This document shows, piece by piece, positions 15,808-26,800 of a stretch of 64,000 nt of DNA. The first letter of the stretch is position 1. The number at the start of each line of letters is the position of its first letter. The translations under genes were made by a program, and so were the position numbers. The DNA comes from CAIVAT01 sp964473485. GTDB taxonomy: Bacteria > Bacteroidota > Bacteroidia > Bacteroidales > FEN-979. Under the pieces are notes generated by a model. It saw only the letters and a list, made by a program, of their open reading frames with translations. It was not told the origin of the DNA and searched no databases. The stretch lies in assembly GCA_964473485.1 (NCBI GenBank), contig CAYYPH010000014.1:40654-104653 (forward strand), written 5' to 3'.

Positions 15808-16977
15808 TCAATCATCCTGATCGGCCGATTCAAGGACTATCCGCCTGATTTTCTCAAAACACTCGCGGGCCGCTTTTCCATGTACCGCATCGGCATTCAC
15901 CTGCATGGCAAGCGCCACACTGGGTACCGGGAAGAACTGCAGGATGGTGATGTAACCGGGGACAAACCCCGTATGGCCATACCAGCGGGTGTCGCCGGAA
16001 CCCCCGATGAAACAGCCAAGGCCATACTTTGCATCGAAGGGCAAGGCCGCTGGAAAAGGTGCCGGAGTGGTCATCAGGGTCAGCATTTCGGGTGTCAGTA
16101 CCTTGCCGCCGTATAACAATTGTCCCCAACGTGCAAGATCCGATACGCTGGTCACCAGCCCGCCACCGGTCCACTCCAGCTGCGGGTTAAAGGCATAGGT
16201 ACTGTTGGTGCATACCTTCGCGGGCAGCTGCATCTCTTCCGTTAGAGAGGTATAACCGGGGACCAGGCCGGGAAGTTTCCGGCCAACGGCGGGTTTCGTG
16301 TTGCTGAGCGTGCAGGGTTTGAGTATCAACTCATCCAGCACCCTGTAGTACTCCTTCCCGGTCACATTTTCGATGACCAGCCCCAGTAACAGATAGTGTG
16401 AATCGGCATAGGACCAGCCTTTACCTGCAGCATTGGCGGGTTGTTTACCGGATACGTACGACAATCGTTCTTCAACACTCCATGTTTTATCCGGATTTTC
16501 CTTCATGATTTGCCAGATTCCGCGATCGTAAACATATTCGGGAACTCCCGCGGTATGGTTCAGCAGCATTTCGAGCGTGATTTCCGGAGCATTGGGAACT
16601 TTTTGAAACCAATCCTCGCCCGAAAGGTATTTTAAAGCCTTGTCGCCGATGTCGAGCAAACCCTGTTCCTGGAGTTTCAGGATGAGGGCTGCCACATAGG
16701 TCTTCCCGACACTGCCCGAGAACATCCTATCGTCCGGTTGCATGGGTATCCGTTGCTCCCGGTCAGAAAATCCCGATGCCAACGAGATCGTCCGGCCATC
16801 GCCGTACCGGATACAAAGCGTCGCGCCCGGGATGGTCCCGCTGGCGGTGAGCGCATCGAGAATGACCTGTGCTTTCCGTGTAACCGGGTCCTGGTAACTT
16901 GTTCCTGGCTGAGCCGACAACCCGGAGTAAGATCCTGTAACGGAGAGAAAGGTCACGGCAAGGACCAGCAACTTCAC
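15808..16977 (-). CDS. Beta-lactamase-family serine hydrolase (class C-like)
   Basis: The 389-residue exported protein of the beta-lactamase/D-alanyl-D-alanine carboxypeptidase superfamily has the SxxK motif in MFSGSVGKTYVAAL, a YxN-equivalent region in YADSHYLLLG, and the late HxG box in WYGHTGFVPGY. The second motif has D instead of the usual N, so the substrate is uncertain; esterase or peptidase activity is as likely as beta-lactam hydrolysis. The GTG at 16977 overlaps the stop of the upstream gene as GTGA, supporting translational coupling. The longer frame from 17034 would overlap that gene by 61 bp. It is the last gene of a three-gene minus-strand operon. Confidence 0.82.
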   Translation of the reverse strand: MKLLVLAVTFLSVTGSYSGLSAQPGTSYQDPVTRKAQVILDALTASGTIPGATLCIRYGDGRTISLASGFSDREQRIPMQPDDRMFSGSVGKTYVAALILKLQEQGLLDIGDKALKYLSGEDWFQKVPNAPEITLEMLLNHTAGVPEYVYDRGIWQIMKENPDKTWSVEERLSYVSGKQPANAAGKGWSYADSHYLLLGLVIENVTGKEYYRVLDELILKPCTLSNTKPAVGRKLPGLVPGYTSLTEEMQLPAKVCTNSTYAFNPQLEWTGGGLVTSVSDLARWGQLLYGGKVLTPEMLTLMTTPAPFPAALPFDAKYGLGCFIGGSGDTRWYGHTGFVPGYITILQFFPVPSVALAMQVNADAVHGKAARECFEKIRRIVLESADQDD

Positions 16978-17444
16978 TTCCCCGACGAGGGTTGTTTTGG
17001 AAGGTATCCCCAGAGTACGTTCACAATTTTCCATTCATGGTTGTATTTAGCCAACTGGCAGTAGTCGAAAAATCCATACTTGGTGTTTGAAGTTTTGACC
17101 AGCGCAAAATCGCCGGTAAGGTCGCAGATCTTAACCTCAAGCGAGAAGGGTTTTCCGGGATCGAGATCCTTTGCCTTCACCCCTTCCTTGTTCATCCGGG
17201 TCACCATGAGCAACAAAGAGGCGCTCATGGTGTTAACGTATGAATTGCCGTCTTTGTCCTGTCCGATGGTCCGTTTGACCAGATCCGGTGATACAGCTTT
17301 GTCGACTCGGGCGGCATCACCCGAGGCCCAGCCTTCAACATAATCCCTGCAAGCCTTTTCAACTGCCAGTGAATCGGCACGGTTTTGCCCTGCAGCCAGG
17401 CAAACGATAAGTGCAAAAATCAGCACAAGAAATTGTCTTTTCAT
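16974..17444 (-). CDS. Putative lumazine-binding (NTF2-like) exported protein
   Basis: The 156-residue protein has a signal peptide (to about residue 19, LIVCLAAGQ) and an NTF2-like fold of the Lumazine_bd_2 type. This is seen in the helix CRDYVEGWASGDAARVDKAV and the strands CDLTGDFALVKTSNTKYGFF and WKIVNVLWGY. These small proteins often bind or protect a ligand; no enzymatic residues are evident. It lies 19 bp after the DUF4350 gene and overlaps the beta-lactamase-like gene by 4 bp. Confidence 0.75.
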   Translation of the reverse strand: MKRQFLVLIFALIVCLAAGQNRADSLAVEKACRDYVEGWASGDAARVDKAVSPDLVKRTIGQDKDGNSYVNTMSASLLLMVTRMNKEGVKAKDLDPGKPFSLEVKICDLTGDFALVKTSNTKYGFFDYCQLAKYNHEWKIVNVLWGYLPKQPSSGK

Positions 17445-17463
17445 AAGAGTTTTATTTTAGTCA

Positions 17464-18402
17464 TCAATCATTGCTATCAAGCCAGTGAATAACATTGAGC
17501 ACGAAACGCGCATTTTCCGGTGCATCCGGCGCATTGAAGCCCACCTTGACACTTTCGTTGACGATCTGCGCCGTGAACATGGCCGCTTCGCCGAACACGG
17601 CGACCTTCCCTTTCCCATATTTCAGTAACGCACCCTGATAATGGTTTTCAAGCTGAACCCTGGGCGTGCCGGGATGGAATGCCCAGGCGGTATCGGGCTG
17701 CAGCGACCAGTCTTGCGGTCGGAATTTCAGAACGGGAATGGCCTGAACGGGAACGGTGAAAGCCGATCCGGTGTAGGTGGCCACCTCTTTTATGGAAATA
17801 CTTTTTTCTCCTTTATCCGTAACAGGTGAAGACAGCAACGTACCATCCTCCCTGGAAAACCTTGATGGGGGCCATGTTTGCTCACCGGTAAAAGCAAATC
17901 CGTTCAGAAACCCGAATCCGAAGGCTGCGGCCAGTTCTCCGGCGGCGCCTGCAAATGGCATGTGATCGGCAATGAGCAGTAACCGGCCGCCATTGTGAAC
18001 CCACTGCTGTAAATGCAGGATCTCATCTTTACTGAACGCCGAGGGGTCCGGCAATATCCATTCAGCGGTATCGGAGGTATCCAGCGCATTGGCGATGACC
18101 AGGATGCGAGGTCCGCGGCCTTCCTGCAACGAAGTCAGCGGCTGGGTCATCGACTGAACAGTGCAACCATCCATCGAGAGCAATCTCCCGAACGGCGCAA
18201 AACCCCCTTCGAGCGTGTGAAAGTTGTTGTGGGCCCGGTCGACACTTACCAAAGGTCCTTTGCCGGGAGGATACGCCGGATTGGCCAGTGGAAAGACAAA
18301 GGACGTATCGGGCCGCTGTTGCGCGTTCGTGGCCTGGGAGGCCAGAAACAACAGGACCGGCAACAGGAATCCGGACATTCGTAAATTGCGGCAGTTTTTC
18401 AT
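17464..18402 (-). CDS. DUF4350-domain exported protein
   Basis: The 312-residue protein has a signal sequence ending ASQATNAQ and a DUF4350/glutamine-amidotransferase-like Rossmann region. Recognisable parts are GPRILVIANALD, FSKDEILHLQQWVHNGGRLL and IADHMPFAGAAGELAAAFG. A late strand, KGKVAVFGEAAMFTAQ, resembles the GATase-like C-terminus. No catalytic Cys is apparent, so it may bind rather than hydrolyse. It is the first gene of the minus-strand operon with the NTF2-like and beta-lactamase-like genes. Confidence 0.72.
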   Translation of the reverse strand: MKNCRNLRMSGFLLPVLLFLASQATNAQQRPDTSFVFPLANPAYPPGKGPLVSVDRAHNNFHTLEGGFAPFGRLLSMDGCTVQSMTQPLTSLQEGRGPRILVIANALDTSDTAEWILPDPSAFSKDEILHLQQWVHNGGRLLLIADHMPFAGAAGELAAAFGFGFLNGFAFTGEQTWPPSRFSREDGTLLSSPVTDKGEKSISIKEVATYTGSAFTVPVQAIPVLKFRPQDWSLQPDTAWAFHPGTPRVQLENHYQGALLKYGKGKVAVFGEAAMFTAQIVNESVKVGFNAPDAPENARFVLNVIHWLDSND

Positions 18403-18664
18403 GTGTTTGTCTTTCTTGCTATCAGCAGTAGCATAGATAACCGCAGCTGACGATCACGGTTGCATGAACGCAGTGCGTATGTGTATTTCATGACGTAAAT
18501 CTACGGGACCCCTCACGGAAATAAAAACCTTTTCGGTGGATTTACCCTTTCACGTGATAAAATACATGTACGGCAGGATAAAAGGAAAACACACGGAAAA
18601 AACGGATCCACCTGATGAACGATCTGTTCCGGGCACGACTGGTCAAAAGGGTATCCATGAACCA

Positions 18665-20875
18665 TTAATGGCTGATTACAAGCTTATTAGTCGCTGATTC
18701 GCTGCCCGCTGAGATCTTTACCAGGTAAATCCCCGACGGCAGTCCGGCCGTGCTGATCGTGACTTCCCGCCATCCTCCGGCTGTTGTTGCATGGCTGTGA
18801 CAGGACACCAATACACCCTGGAGGTTTCTGATCTCAATGTCAAACGCATCATTAACCGCGGCTCTTGAACGAACGGTCACCTGCCGGTCAGCAGGATTGG
18901 GATAGACCAAAAATCCCTGATCGGCCTTGTGTGTCTCGTTCAGGCCATAGATCACCCCACCGCCCGGCAAGCGGTTAAGGCTGAAGGCACGCCGGATCGT
19001 ATCGACCACGGCATTGAGTTTTTGCATGGCGCAGAGTGTATCGGCAGGATTGTAACACCTTGCCCAGGCAAAGGCGAGATCGAGCTCCTGCGTGCTGCCG
19101 GCCTGGAAAGTGAAGGGTCCCGACGAACCCATCCCACGCCTGTCACCGGGGTTGTTTTTGGCTGTTTTCTCGGTCCACTCTTTCAACCCGTTTGGCAGTA
19201 ATCCCATGGTGCCCCAGTTGCAGGTATCGGTCAACCCGGGAAACATATAATCACATTCCGGGCCGTATCCTCCGGCCGAATGATGTCCATTCCCCCCGTA
19301 GATCATTTTTGAACCATCAGACATAAACCCGTTCATCATCTCATAATATTCAGGTGCATAGGCCGGATAAGGGAGCCAGTATGAAGGAACCCCGGCATTG
19401 GAATTATTCTGGTATACAAACCGACGCATCCCCAGCCGTTCGTTGTCGATCAGGCTGTCGCCAAAATGAAGGCCGTTGATCGCTTCGGAACGGACCAGGA
19501 AAGAGGCCTCAAACATCTCGCCCGGACCATACCGCATCGTTTGTAAACTGCCGTTCTGCGCCACTATGTCGCAGCTTCCCTTAAAAGATGGTCCTTTCAG
19601 GGATGATCCCCGGAAAGAGGGGTTGTCGTACCCATCGGGATCCAGCCGGGGACCGCCCAGAATCACCACCGCCTGCACGGGCGGATTTTCGCCATAGGCG
19701 GAGGGTTTCCCGGTTCCGTCGACCGGTTTGCCGTTGTAACCGTAATACATTCCCCGTTCGGGGTCGCAACCCATGTAATCATCGTTGGCATATCCCAGGT
19801 CAATATCCGTGAACACACCCATCCATGAATCGGAGTAGGTATAGTTCGACCGGTTGTAAAACTTGAGGTGCAAAAAGGTCGTGTTTTTGAAGGCGGTATC
19901 GTTCGGCCGGTCGAATGCATAGGCCATCCCGTGTACCTCGACCTTCAGCTTCTCGCCCGTCGATTCGGCGTGGTACCCGTGATCGTCGTTATAAATGAAG
20001 AAAAGGGCCTGGTCGCCCCTGATCTCGGGGTAATCGCCGTCGTAGGGTTCATATATGCCGTTCGCGTTGCGGTCGGAAAAGGGGGCCAGTTTCGGTGCCT
20101 GGCCTAAGGAGACATCGCCATGTGCAGGCCATTCCAGGATCTCTTTCGGCGCGGTGTATCCCTGCTCCCAGTAATGGGTGCGGTGGTAGTCGATCTCCGG
20201 TTTATTGAGTTTCCATATCCGGTTCCAGATGGTATCCTGAATGACATTATACCCGTTGGTATCGCTCACAGGTCCTGCCCAGTAATCTCTTTTGTTTAAT
20301 GCAGATCCCATGTTGGGGCCTTGCCGGTAGCGTTCACCGGCAAAACGGAGGGTACTGCCCGGGTCAATGCCTCCGATCCAAACGGAATTGGAGAACATCG
20401 ACATCTTTCCGCTTCCTTTCGGCGCCTCATACTGTGCCGAATCCTGGAAAAAATGGAGCCCGGAAGAACTGAACAGCGCGCTGATATCGTTGATGTCGAG
20501 GTAAGCATTGCTCCTGTCGTTCACATTGAATATCACCTGGGCGGGATTGGAGTTGACGCCCGTGGTAAAATCCCTGATTTGATATCCCCCGGTCCGCTGA
20601 CCGCCATAGCCCCATCTTTCCATCAGAAAAGTGATCGTACTGTCAGGATTTTTCGTCGATTTGATAAACATGAACTGAGGTGAGGAAAAGAAGTACTTAA
20701 TCGAATCGCCCGGCGTTATCGTGTCGTTGGCCAGCAAGTTCACCGTCACCGGGAATCCCGGCGTGATATCCACCGTATCGTTTACCGCAACCGGCGCCTG
20801 GCCGTATAATACAACGGGGAGCAGGGCGAGCATCAGCATTGCTTGCTTGCTGACTGATTTTATCGGGTTTTTCAT
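18665..20875 (-). CDS. T9SS-exported protein of unknown function
   Basis: The 736-residue protein starts with a signal peptide (MKNPIKSVSKQAMLMLALLP, ending near YGQ). A short cadherin-like segment follows (VAVNDTVDITPGFPVTVNLL). A large middle region contains an EF-hand-like loop DRNANGIYEPYDGDYPEI and many aromatic residues but no domain I recognise. The C-terminus is a T9SS type A sorting domain (VYPNPADRQVTVRS through KLVISH). The frame is open upstream to 21025, but only the ATG at 20875 yields a signal peptide. It is a single gene with its own likely -7 box. Confidence 0.78.
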   Translation of the reverse strand: MKNPIKSVSKQAMLMLALLPVVLYGQAPVAVNDTVDITPGFPVTVNLLANDTITPGDSIKYFFSSPQFMFIKSTKNPDSTITFLMERWGYGGQRTGGYQIRDFTTGVNSNPAQVIFNVNDRSNAYLDINDISALFSSSGLHFFQDSAQYEAPKGSGKMSMFSNSVWIGGIDPGSTLRFAGERYRQGPNMGSALNKRDYWAGPVSDTNGYNVIQDTIWNRIWKLNKPEIDYHRTHYWEQGYTAPKEILEWPAHGDVSLGQAPKLAPFSDRNANGIYEPYDGDYPEIRGDQALFFIYNDDHGYHAESTGEKLKVEVHGMAYAFDRPNDTAFKNTTFLHLKFYNRSNYTYSDSWMGVFTDIDLGYANDDYMGCDPERGMYYGYNGKPVDGTGKPSAYGENPPVQAVVILGGPRLDPDGYDNPSFRGSSLKGPSFKGSCDIVAQNGSLQTMRYGPGEMFEASFLVRSEAINGLHFGDSLIDNERLGMRRFVYQNNSNAGVPSYWLPYPAYAPEYYEMMNGFMSDGSKMIYGGNGHHSAGGYGPECDYMFPGLTDTCNWGTMGLLPNGLKEWTEKTAKNNPGDRRGMGSSGPFTFQAGSTQELDLAFAWARCYNPADTLCAMQKLNAVVDTIRRAFSLNRLPGGGVIYGLNETHKADQGFLVYPNPADRQVTVRSRAAVNDAFDIEIRNLQGVLVSCHSHATTAGGWREVTISTAGLPSGIYLVKISAGSESATNKLVISH

Positions 20876-20936
20876 GGGATAAGGGGAAATTGTAATGCAC
20901 TGTGAAAGGGAAAAGAATTTAATGTCAACGGAATTA

Positions 20937-20944
20937 CAAAGATA
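20937..20944 (-). promoter_or_regulatory. Putative -7 box (TATCTTTG) of the T9SS gene at 18665-20875
   Basis: It is an exact TAnnTTTG match on the minus strand, 61 bp before the ATG at 20875. A CTTG lies 20 bp further upstream as a possible -33 element. Confidence 0.4.
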
Positions 20945-21127
20945 CGGTAAGGATGGGGCTATGTCAAGAATCAAGTAAAATTTCATATTCCCACTGATGG
21001 CGGATGATGGCTGATAACATGACAATTACACGAGGACATGAATGGGCTTCTTCCTCCTCTTGCCGATCGTTTCGCACAGATGACCGAAAAGTTTTTGCAG
21101 CTGATCCGATCCTGGCTATTTTTCGGA

Positions 21128-22360
21128 ATGAAAAGAACACTATCTATTATCAGCCTATGTCTTGCCCTTGTGCCCGTTTTTGGACAATCGGAGATCGCCC
21201 AGTGGCGGGGGCCTTCGCGCAACGGCATTTACCCCGAAACCAATCTGCTTGCGAGCTGGCCCGCAGGTGGGCCCCGACTGCTCTGGAAGTACGAAGAACT
21301 GGGAAAGGGATATTCTTCGGCAGCAGTGACCTCCGACAAGGTATTCACAGCCGGGTCCATCGACAGCACACTCTATATTTTCGCACTGGACCACACGGGC
21401 AGGCTCCTCTGGAGAAGCAAAATGGGACCCGAATGGAACAGAGATTTCCCCGGAACACGCTCCACTCCGGTGATCTGCGGAGAACTTGGATATATGGCCA
21501 GCGCAATGGGTGTGCTCTATTGCTTTGAAACATCAACCGGAAGGATACGCTGGACGAAAAACCTGTTCCGCGATTTCGACGGGAAGAATGTGCGATGGGG
21601 ATTTACTGAAAATATGGTTTTAGACGGGGAGAAGCTTTTCTGCACACCGGGAGGGAAGAATTCCAATGTGATCGCCCTGAACCGCATCACCGGCGAGGTC
21701 ATCTGGAGGAGCAGCGGAAACGGGGAGTCAAGCGCCTACTGTTCTCCCGTGGTGATCGATCATAAGGGATCGAAATACTTTATCACCATGACGACCCATC
21801 ACCTGATCGCGCTCGATGTCAACAGCGGCAAACTGATCTGGAAGTACCCTCTTGAAGGAGAGGATCACGCCAACACGCCGATCTACCGCGATGGATACCT
21901 TTGTGCCTATGACTGCGCCTCGGATGGAACGGGTGGCATCATGCTGAAGGTCAGTGACGACGGGCAAAGTGTGACCCAGGTATGGAAAAATGTCCGTATA
22001 CGATCAGGCCAGGGCGACGGCGTGCTGATCGGGAATCAGCTATTCAGGTACAATGGTTCACGTAAAAAACTGGTTAGCTTTGACTGGCTCACGGGAACGG
22101 AACAATACAGCCTGGCCCTGAATGTACCCATCCTTACCCTTGTTGCCGCCGATGGCCTGCTCTACGGGTTATCATTCAACGGCGAGATGTACCTCCTCAG
22201 GCCGGGGGAGGCATCGTTCGAGGAGACGGGCAGGTTCACACTTCCCGGTAACATGAAGGAGCATTGCGCACACCCGGTGATCCATGACGGGAGATTGTAC
22301 CTGCGTATCAACAACTGCCTTTTCGTATATTCTATCGGGCGAAACCTCTCCAACTCGTGA
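21128..22360 (+). CDS. PQQ-like beta-propeller protein
   Basis: The 410-residue exported protein has a signal sequence ending VPVFGQ and several PQQ/BamB-type propeller blades. These are visible in QWRGPSRNGIYPETN, LYIFALDHTGRLLWRSKMG, CFETSTGRIRWTKNL, VIALNRITGEVIWRSSGNGE and LIALDVNSGKLIWKYPLEGE. This group is often described as outer-membrane BamB-like or as a quinoprotein. The quinone-binding and metal residues of true alcohol dehydrogenases are not recognisable, so a binding role is more likely. The ATG at 21128 is preferred since it begins the signal peptide. Confidence 0.82.
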   Translation: MKRTLSIISLCLALVPVFGQSEIAQWRGPSRNGIYPETNLLASWPAGGPRLLWKYEELGKGYSSAAVTSDKVFTAGSIDSTLYIFALDHTGRLLWRSKMGPEWNRDFPGTRSTPVICGELGYMASAMGVLYCFETSTGRIRWTKNLFRDFDGKNVRWGFTENMVLDGEKLFCTPGGKNSNVIALNRITGEVIWRSSGNGESSAYCSPVVIDHKGSKYFITMTTHHLIALDVNSGKLIWKYPLEGEDHANTPIYRDGYLCAYDCASDGTGGIMLKVSDDGQSVTQVWKNVRIRSGQGDGVLIGNQLFRYNGSRKKLVSFDWLTGTEQYSLALNVPILTLVAADGLLYGLSFNGEMYLLRPGEASFEETGRFTLPGNMKEHCAHPVIHDGRLYLRINNCLFVYSIGRNLSNS

Positions 22361-22522
22361 TCCATGCCAACTTACTTCATCCCGGAGGTCGAATGGGGTC
22401 AGGAGTGGTTGTATAAAATTCCATTTTAACCGTCATTGTTCTGCGGCTGTGCAAGATTTCGTTGTGTGTAACGGCTTACATGAATTGCTTATCAATCCAT
22501 TAATGTCATAAGGATACACATC

Positions 22523-23890
22523 ATGCCAGGGCTCAAAATAGGGATGATCTTGTTGACAGTGCCCGTCATTCTGGTCTGCCTTGCGCTGCCTGCAGTTTCA
22601 CAGGTGAAAAGCCTTCGGGGCATCGTCAAAGACCTGGAGTCTTCCAAACCGGTCAGGAACGTAAATGTCAGGATTAACGGAACCACACAGGGCGTTGTTA
22701 CCGATCAGGATGGACGATTCACGCTGAAACTGAAACAGGTCCCGGCTTCGGTCATCCTTTCGTGCATCGGTTATGAAACGTTGCGGTATGATTTCCTGGA
22801 AATTCCGGACGCACCCGTTGAACTGATCATGAAAAGAAGCGCCTCGACACTCCCCGAGGTTGACATCAGGGCCATCCGGTTCTCCGACGTCTTCAGAGAC
22901 AGGAGTTATTCCGTCCTCGATTACGAGATCATTGGTGAACACCTGTTGTTGCTGGTGTTCCGTCACCAGAGGAAAAACGCGGAACTCATAGCTATAACTA
23001 CAGGAGGCGATACGGTCTTCATCGCCGGGATCCCGCAGCAAAAGCCGGTGCGGCTCTACAAGGACTTCCTCGGGAACATTCATTATGTCTCCTCCAAAGG
23101 ATATGCCTACCAATGCATCTACGACGAACGGATGAATACCCTTGTGTTTCCTTACCGGACCACCTTCGACAGCCTCGTCAGGATGGCAAAACCATTCCTT
23201 TTCACCTCGGGCGGCCGCACCTGGTTCGAAGAATACAGGCCTGGCGGATATGGGAAAGCAATCGGGTATTTCGATCATCATCAAAAGAAAACCTATGTCC
23301 GCTATGTCTCCGCCGGAACCTCCCTGAAAAGATGGAATGATGATCTGAAATTCAATGCCGCATGGAACCAGTCCGTCGGCAGCCTGAGCGACAACAGTCT
23401 CAGCTACATTCCCCTGGCCGGCGATGACGATCTGCGTGCAAACAAGCTGTTTTATTACCAAAAGGTCAATGCACCGCTGGTAAGGCTCGCCGATAACCGG
23501 CTTGCCGTTTTTAATTTTACCGACGACATGATCGAGATCATGGATGGTGAGGGAAAGACCGAACGGACCATACCGATCGATTTCCACAAGGAGGCGAACA
23601 CCAACCTCGTGGCAGGGCTGGTGGGTGTTTTCATCCCACTCTCAACATGGGAATGGTCGGGAAAGCTGCACATTGATGAACATTTCGGTGATGTCTACAC
23701 CGTGTATCACAAGCATGGGCTGACCCGCATCCGCAAGATCGACCCCGAAACAGGAAAACTTACCCGCAGTTACGATATCCCGGTCTCGTTTCCCGAAAAG
23801 ATCGGGATCCTCAAAGGGGAGGCCTATTTTCTTTACAAGGAGCCGGAGTTCGAATCGGTAAGCTGGCGGTTAGGGAAAGTGAAACTATGA
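22523..23890 (+). CDS. Exported protein with carboxypeptidase-regulatory-like domain
   Basis: The 455-residue protein has a signal peptide (to about residue 26, LPAVSQ) and an N-terminal CarboxypepD_reg-like beta-sandwich (LRGIVKDLESSKPVRNVNVR and GVVTDQDGRFTLKL, about residues 30-110). The remaining 330 residues are beta-rich and resemble a propeller with repeated units such as HRNAELIAI-like and KIDPETGKLTRSYD stretches, but I do not recognise a family. It ends tail-to-tail with the sensor kinase gene, the stops overlapping by 6 bp. Such N-terminal modules are common on Bacteroidota outer-membrane proteins. Confidence 0.7.
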   Translation: MPGLKIGMILLTVPVILVCLALPAVSQVKSLRGIVKDLESSKPVRNVNVRINGTTQGVVTDQDGRFTLKLKQVPASVILSCIGYETLRYDFLEIPDAPVELIMKRSASTLPEVDIRAIRFSDVFRDRSYSVLDYEIIGEHLLLLVFRHQRKNAELIAITTGGDTVFIAGIPQQKPVRLYKDFLGNIHYVSSKGYAYQCIYDERMNTLVFPYRTTFDSLVRMAKPFLFTSGGRTWFEEYRPGGYGKAIGYFDHHQKKTYVRYVSAGTSLKRWNDDLKFNAAWNQSVGSLSDNSLSYIPLAGDDDLRANKLFYYQKVNAPLVRLADNRLAVFNFTDDMIEIMDGEGKTERTIPIDFHKEANTNLVAGLVGVFIPLSTWEWSGKLHIDEHFGDVYTVYHKHGLTRIRKIDPETGKLTRSYDIPVSFPEKIGILKGEAYFLYKEPEFESVSWRLGKVKL

Positions 23891-26800
23891 ATACTGCCCG
23901 GTGTATTTTTTGATCAGCCGCTTCAGGATATCTGGCTGAACCGGCTTTGGGTAGTATTCATTGCAGCCCGCGGCCAGGATCTTTTGTTCATCGCCGGTCT
24001 GGGCATAAGCCGTCAACGCCACGATCGGCAGCCCCGGGCGGAATTCCCTTATCTGCCGGGTGGCCTCCAGCCCGTTCATGACCGGCATCTTGATGTCCAT
24101 CATGACAAAGGTAATCTCCGGGTGATTCCTGCACAACTCTACGGCCTCGGCCCCATCGCGGGCACAAAGGTACTGGCACCCCGTTTTACCGATCACAACT
24201 TCCATGTACTCCGAGTTCGACTGGTCGTCCTCGGCTATCAGGATCAACGGTTTTGCGGAAGGTCCCGCAGGAACTGCATCCTCTCCCGACTGATCCCTTT
24301 CAGCAAGGGTCCCGTGATACGGTATGGTGAAATAAAAGGTCGATCCCTTCCCCTTCACCGATTCAGCCCAGATTCTGCCACCAAGAAGCGAAACAAGGCC
24401 CCTGCAGATGGTCAGTCCCAATCCTGAACCTTCATGACCCCGTGTGATGGCCAACTCCTCCTGGATGAAAATTTCAAATATGTTCTCGATTTTATCTGTT
24501 GCTATGCCCTGGCCTGTATCGCGCATAAAGAACGCCAGGTGATCTTCACGGATGTGGCAGCCAAGAGTGATCCCTCCTTTCTGCGTAAACTTGATGGCAT
24601 TGTCAGACAACTCCCGGAGGATCTTCAGGAGTAGTTCGGCATCGGTGTATAGCATGATCCCGTCAAAACCCGGCGGAAATTCGGTGGTAAAATCAAGCCC
24701 GCTTTGCCCGCACACCGTTTTGAGCCCGGGGAGCAATTCCCTGAACAGCTCCGTGAGCCTGTGGTTCGCAAATCCTGCCTTCATGGTTCCCGAAACCAGC
24801 ATGGCCATGTCGATGTAATCGTTTACCGTGGCCATCAGCCTCGAACTGGATCGTTCAACCGTACGGAAGTACCTGCTTTTTTCTTCCGGCGAAAGATCCG
24901 ATTCAGCCCAAAGCCGACCGAATCCTAAAATCCCGTTGAGCGGTGTGCGGATTTCATGAGAGATATTCTGTATGAAGGCGGTTTTCAACTTATCGCTCTC
25001 CACTGCTTTTTCTTTTGCAAGCATCAGGTCCTGCAGGTTGTTGCAGCGTTCGATGAAAATGCTGATCTCCTGGGCCACCATTTCCAGCAACGATACATCC
25101 GCGGCAGTGTATGCATCAGGATCTTCGTAACTCTGGATAACCATGACACCGGAAGGTTCTCCCTTAACCACGACAGGAACGCCCAGCCAGCAAGCCGAAT
25201 CAGAACCCAGCACTTCCAGGTTGTGCTCCCTGCTGAATGCATCGATCTCTTCACCTTTTAAAAACACCGTTCTCCCAAGCCTGATTACCTGACCCGAAAG
25301 GGTGACTGTAGCAGGCCATTCAGTGAAATCATCCTTTTCATCGTAAAAGATCACTTTTCTGAGTGTATCTTTACCGGAATCATAGAGAGCAACAAAAAAG
25401 TTGGAGGTATCGAGCAGCCTGCCCAGTTCATCCCTGACGGTCTGCAGCAGGGTCTCTAAGTTGTCGAGTTCATTGATGGACCGTGCGATGTTGAACTGAA
25501 TCTGCTGGACCAGTGCTGCCTGTCTTTGCAGGGAGACGTCGCGCACACTTGCAATCATAGCATTCACCAACGGTTCATTGAGGAAGCTTTGTCCAACGGC
25601 CTCCAGGTATACCCATTCGCGGGTTTTATGAATATGCCGGTATTGCACGCTCATTAACTTGTCGGGATGATCGGCAGCCTCATTCCAGGTATGAATCACC
25701 CCAGCCATATCGTCCGGGTGTATCACCTCGCTGATCGGTTTCCCGATAAGTTCCTCAGGATCAAAACCGGTGATGACCCTGGCCGCAGGACTTACATACC
25801 GCTGCACGCCATCCCTGTCAACCATCACGATGATATCGGATGAATTCCTAACCAGGAGACGGAACCGCTCTTCGCTTTCCCGGATTGTTTTTTCGGCCTT
25901 TTTCCGTTCCGTTATGTCAATGTTGAACTCTGCAACCAACCAATTACCCGTGTCATCCTGGTAAGGAATCGTATGAACCTGGTAATAGGAGTTTTCCCTG
26001 TGCAAAAACTCCTCCGTAACAATGGTTGTTTTTGCTGCAAGCGCCTGGTGGATGCCACATCCTTCGCAAGGGGCGTCCAATCCCATAAAGTACTCAAAAC
26101 ACTTACGTCCGGTAGGATCCCCATAGATTTTTTGCCATGCGGCATCAACATGCAGGATATTGAAGTCCGCATCAAGGATATCAAAATGGGTTTTAGTAAC
26201 TTCCATGATAAAACTCAACCGCTTATGTTCTTCGTTGAGTTTTTCTTCCGTTTTCTTACGCTCCGTGACATTCTGACAGGTTGTCTGATAAAACCATTCG
26301 CCTTTGATCTCCATGCGAGCGATATCAAGCAGAACATCGATCAAGGTTCCATCTTTCCTTCGAAGCTTTAACGTATGGTTAATTAAACAATTATTCTGCT
26401 CGATGAGCGCCACGACTGGCTTGCGTTCATCAGGATCAGCATACAGCTCCTCAACATTGAGCGATTTAAGCTCCTCGAGGGTATAGCCAAGCATTTCCGC
26501 AAAAGCGTTGTTACACTCCACTATTTTCCCTCCGGGTGTTGCCAGACCGATTCCGTACATGGAGTTCTCAAACAGGTTCTGGTAGCGGTTTTTCAAATCG
26601 AGGAGTTCAATCTCAGCGACTTTCCGGTCGGTTATATCGGAGACAATGGTAACAAACTGTTTGAATCCCGGCGAAAAGGCTTTCACTTCATAATATTTGT
26701 TCAGTGCTTTTGCATAGTCTTCAAAATAGGTTGGCTCCCCGGTCAGGGCAACTTTTCCATAAATTTCGATCCATTGTTTTTCGATATCGGGCAGGACTTC

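Noticed and set aside
22598..23587. Minus-strand frame of 329 codons opposite the carboxypeptidase-regulatory-like gene
   Set aside because: The plus-strand frame has a signal peptide and a recognisable domain; the minus frame has neither.
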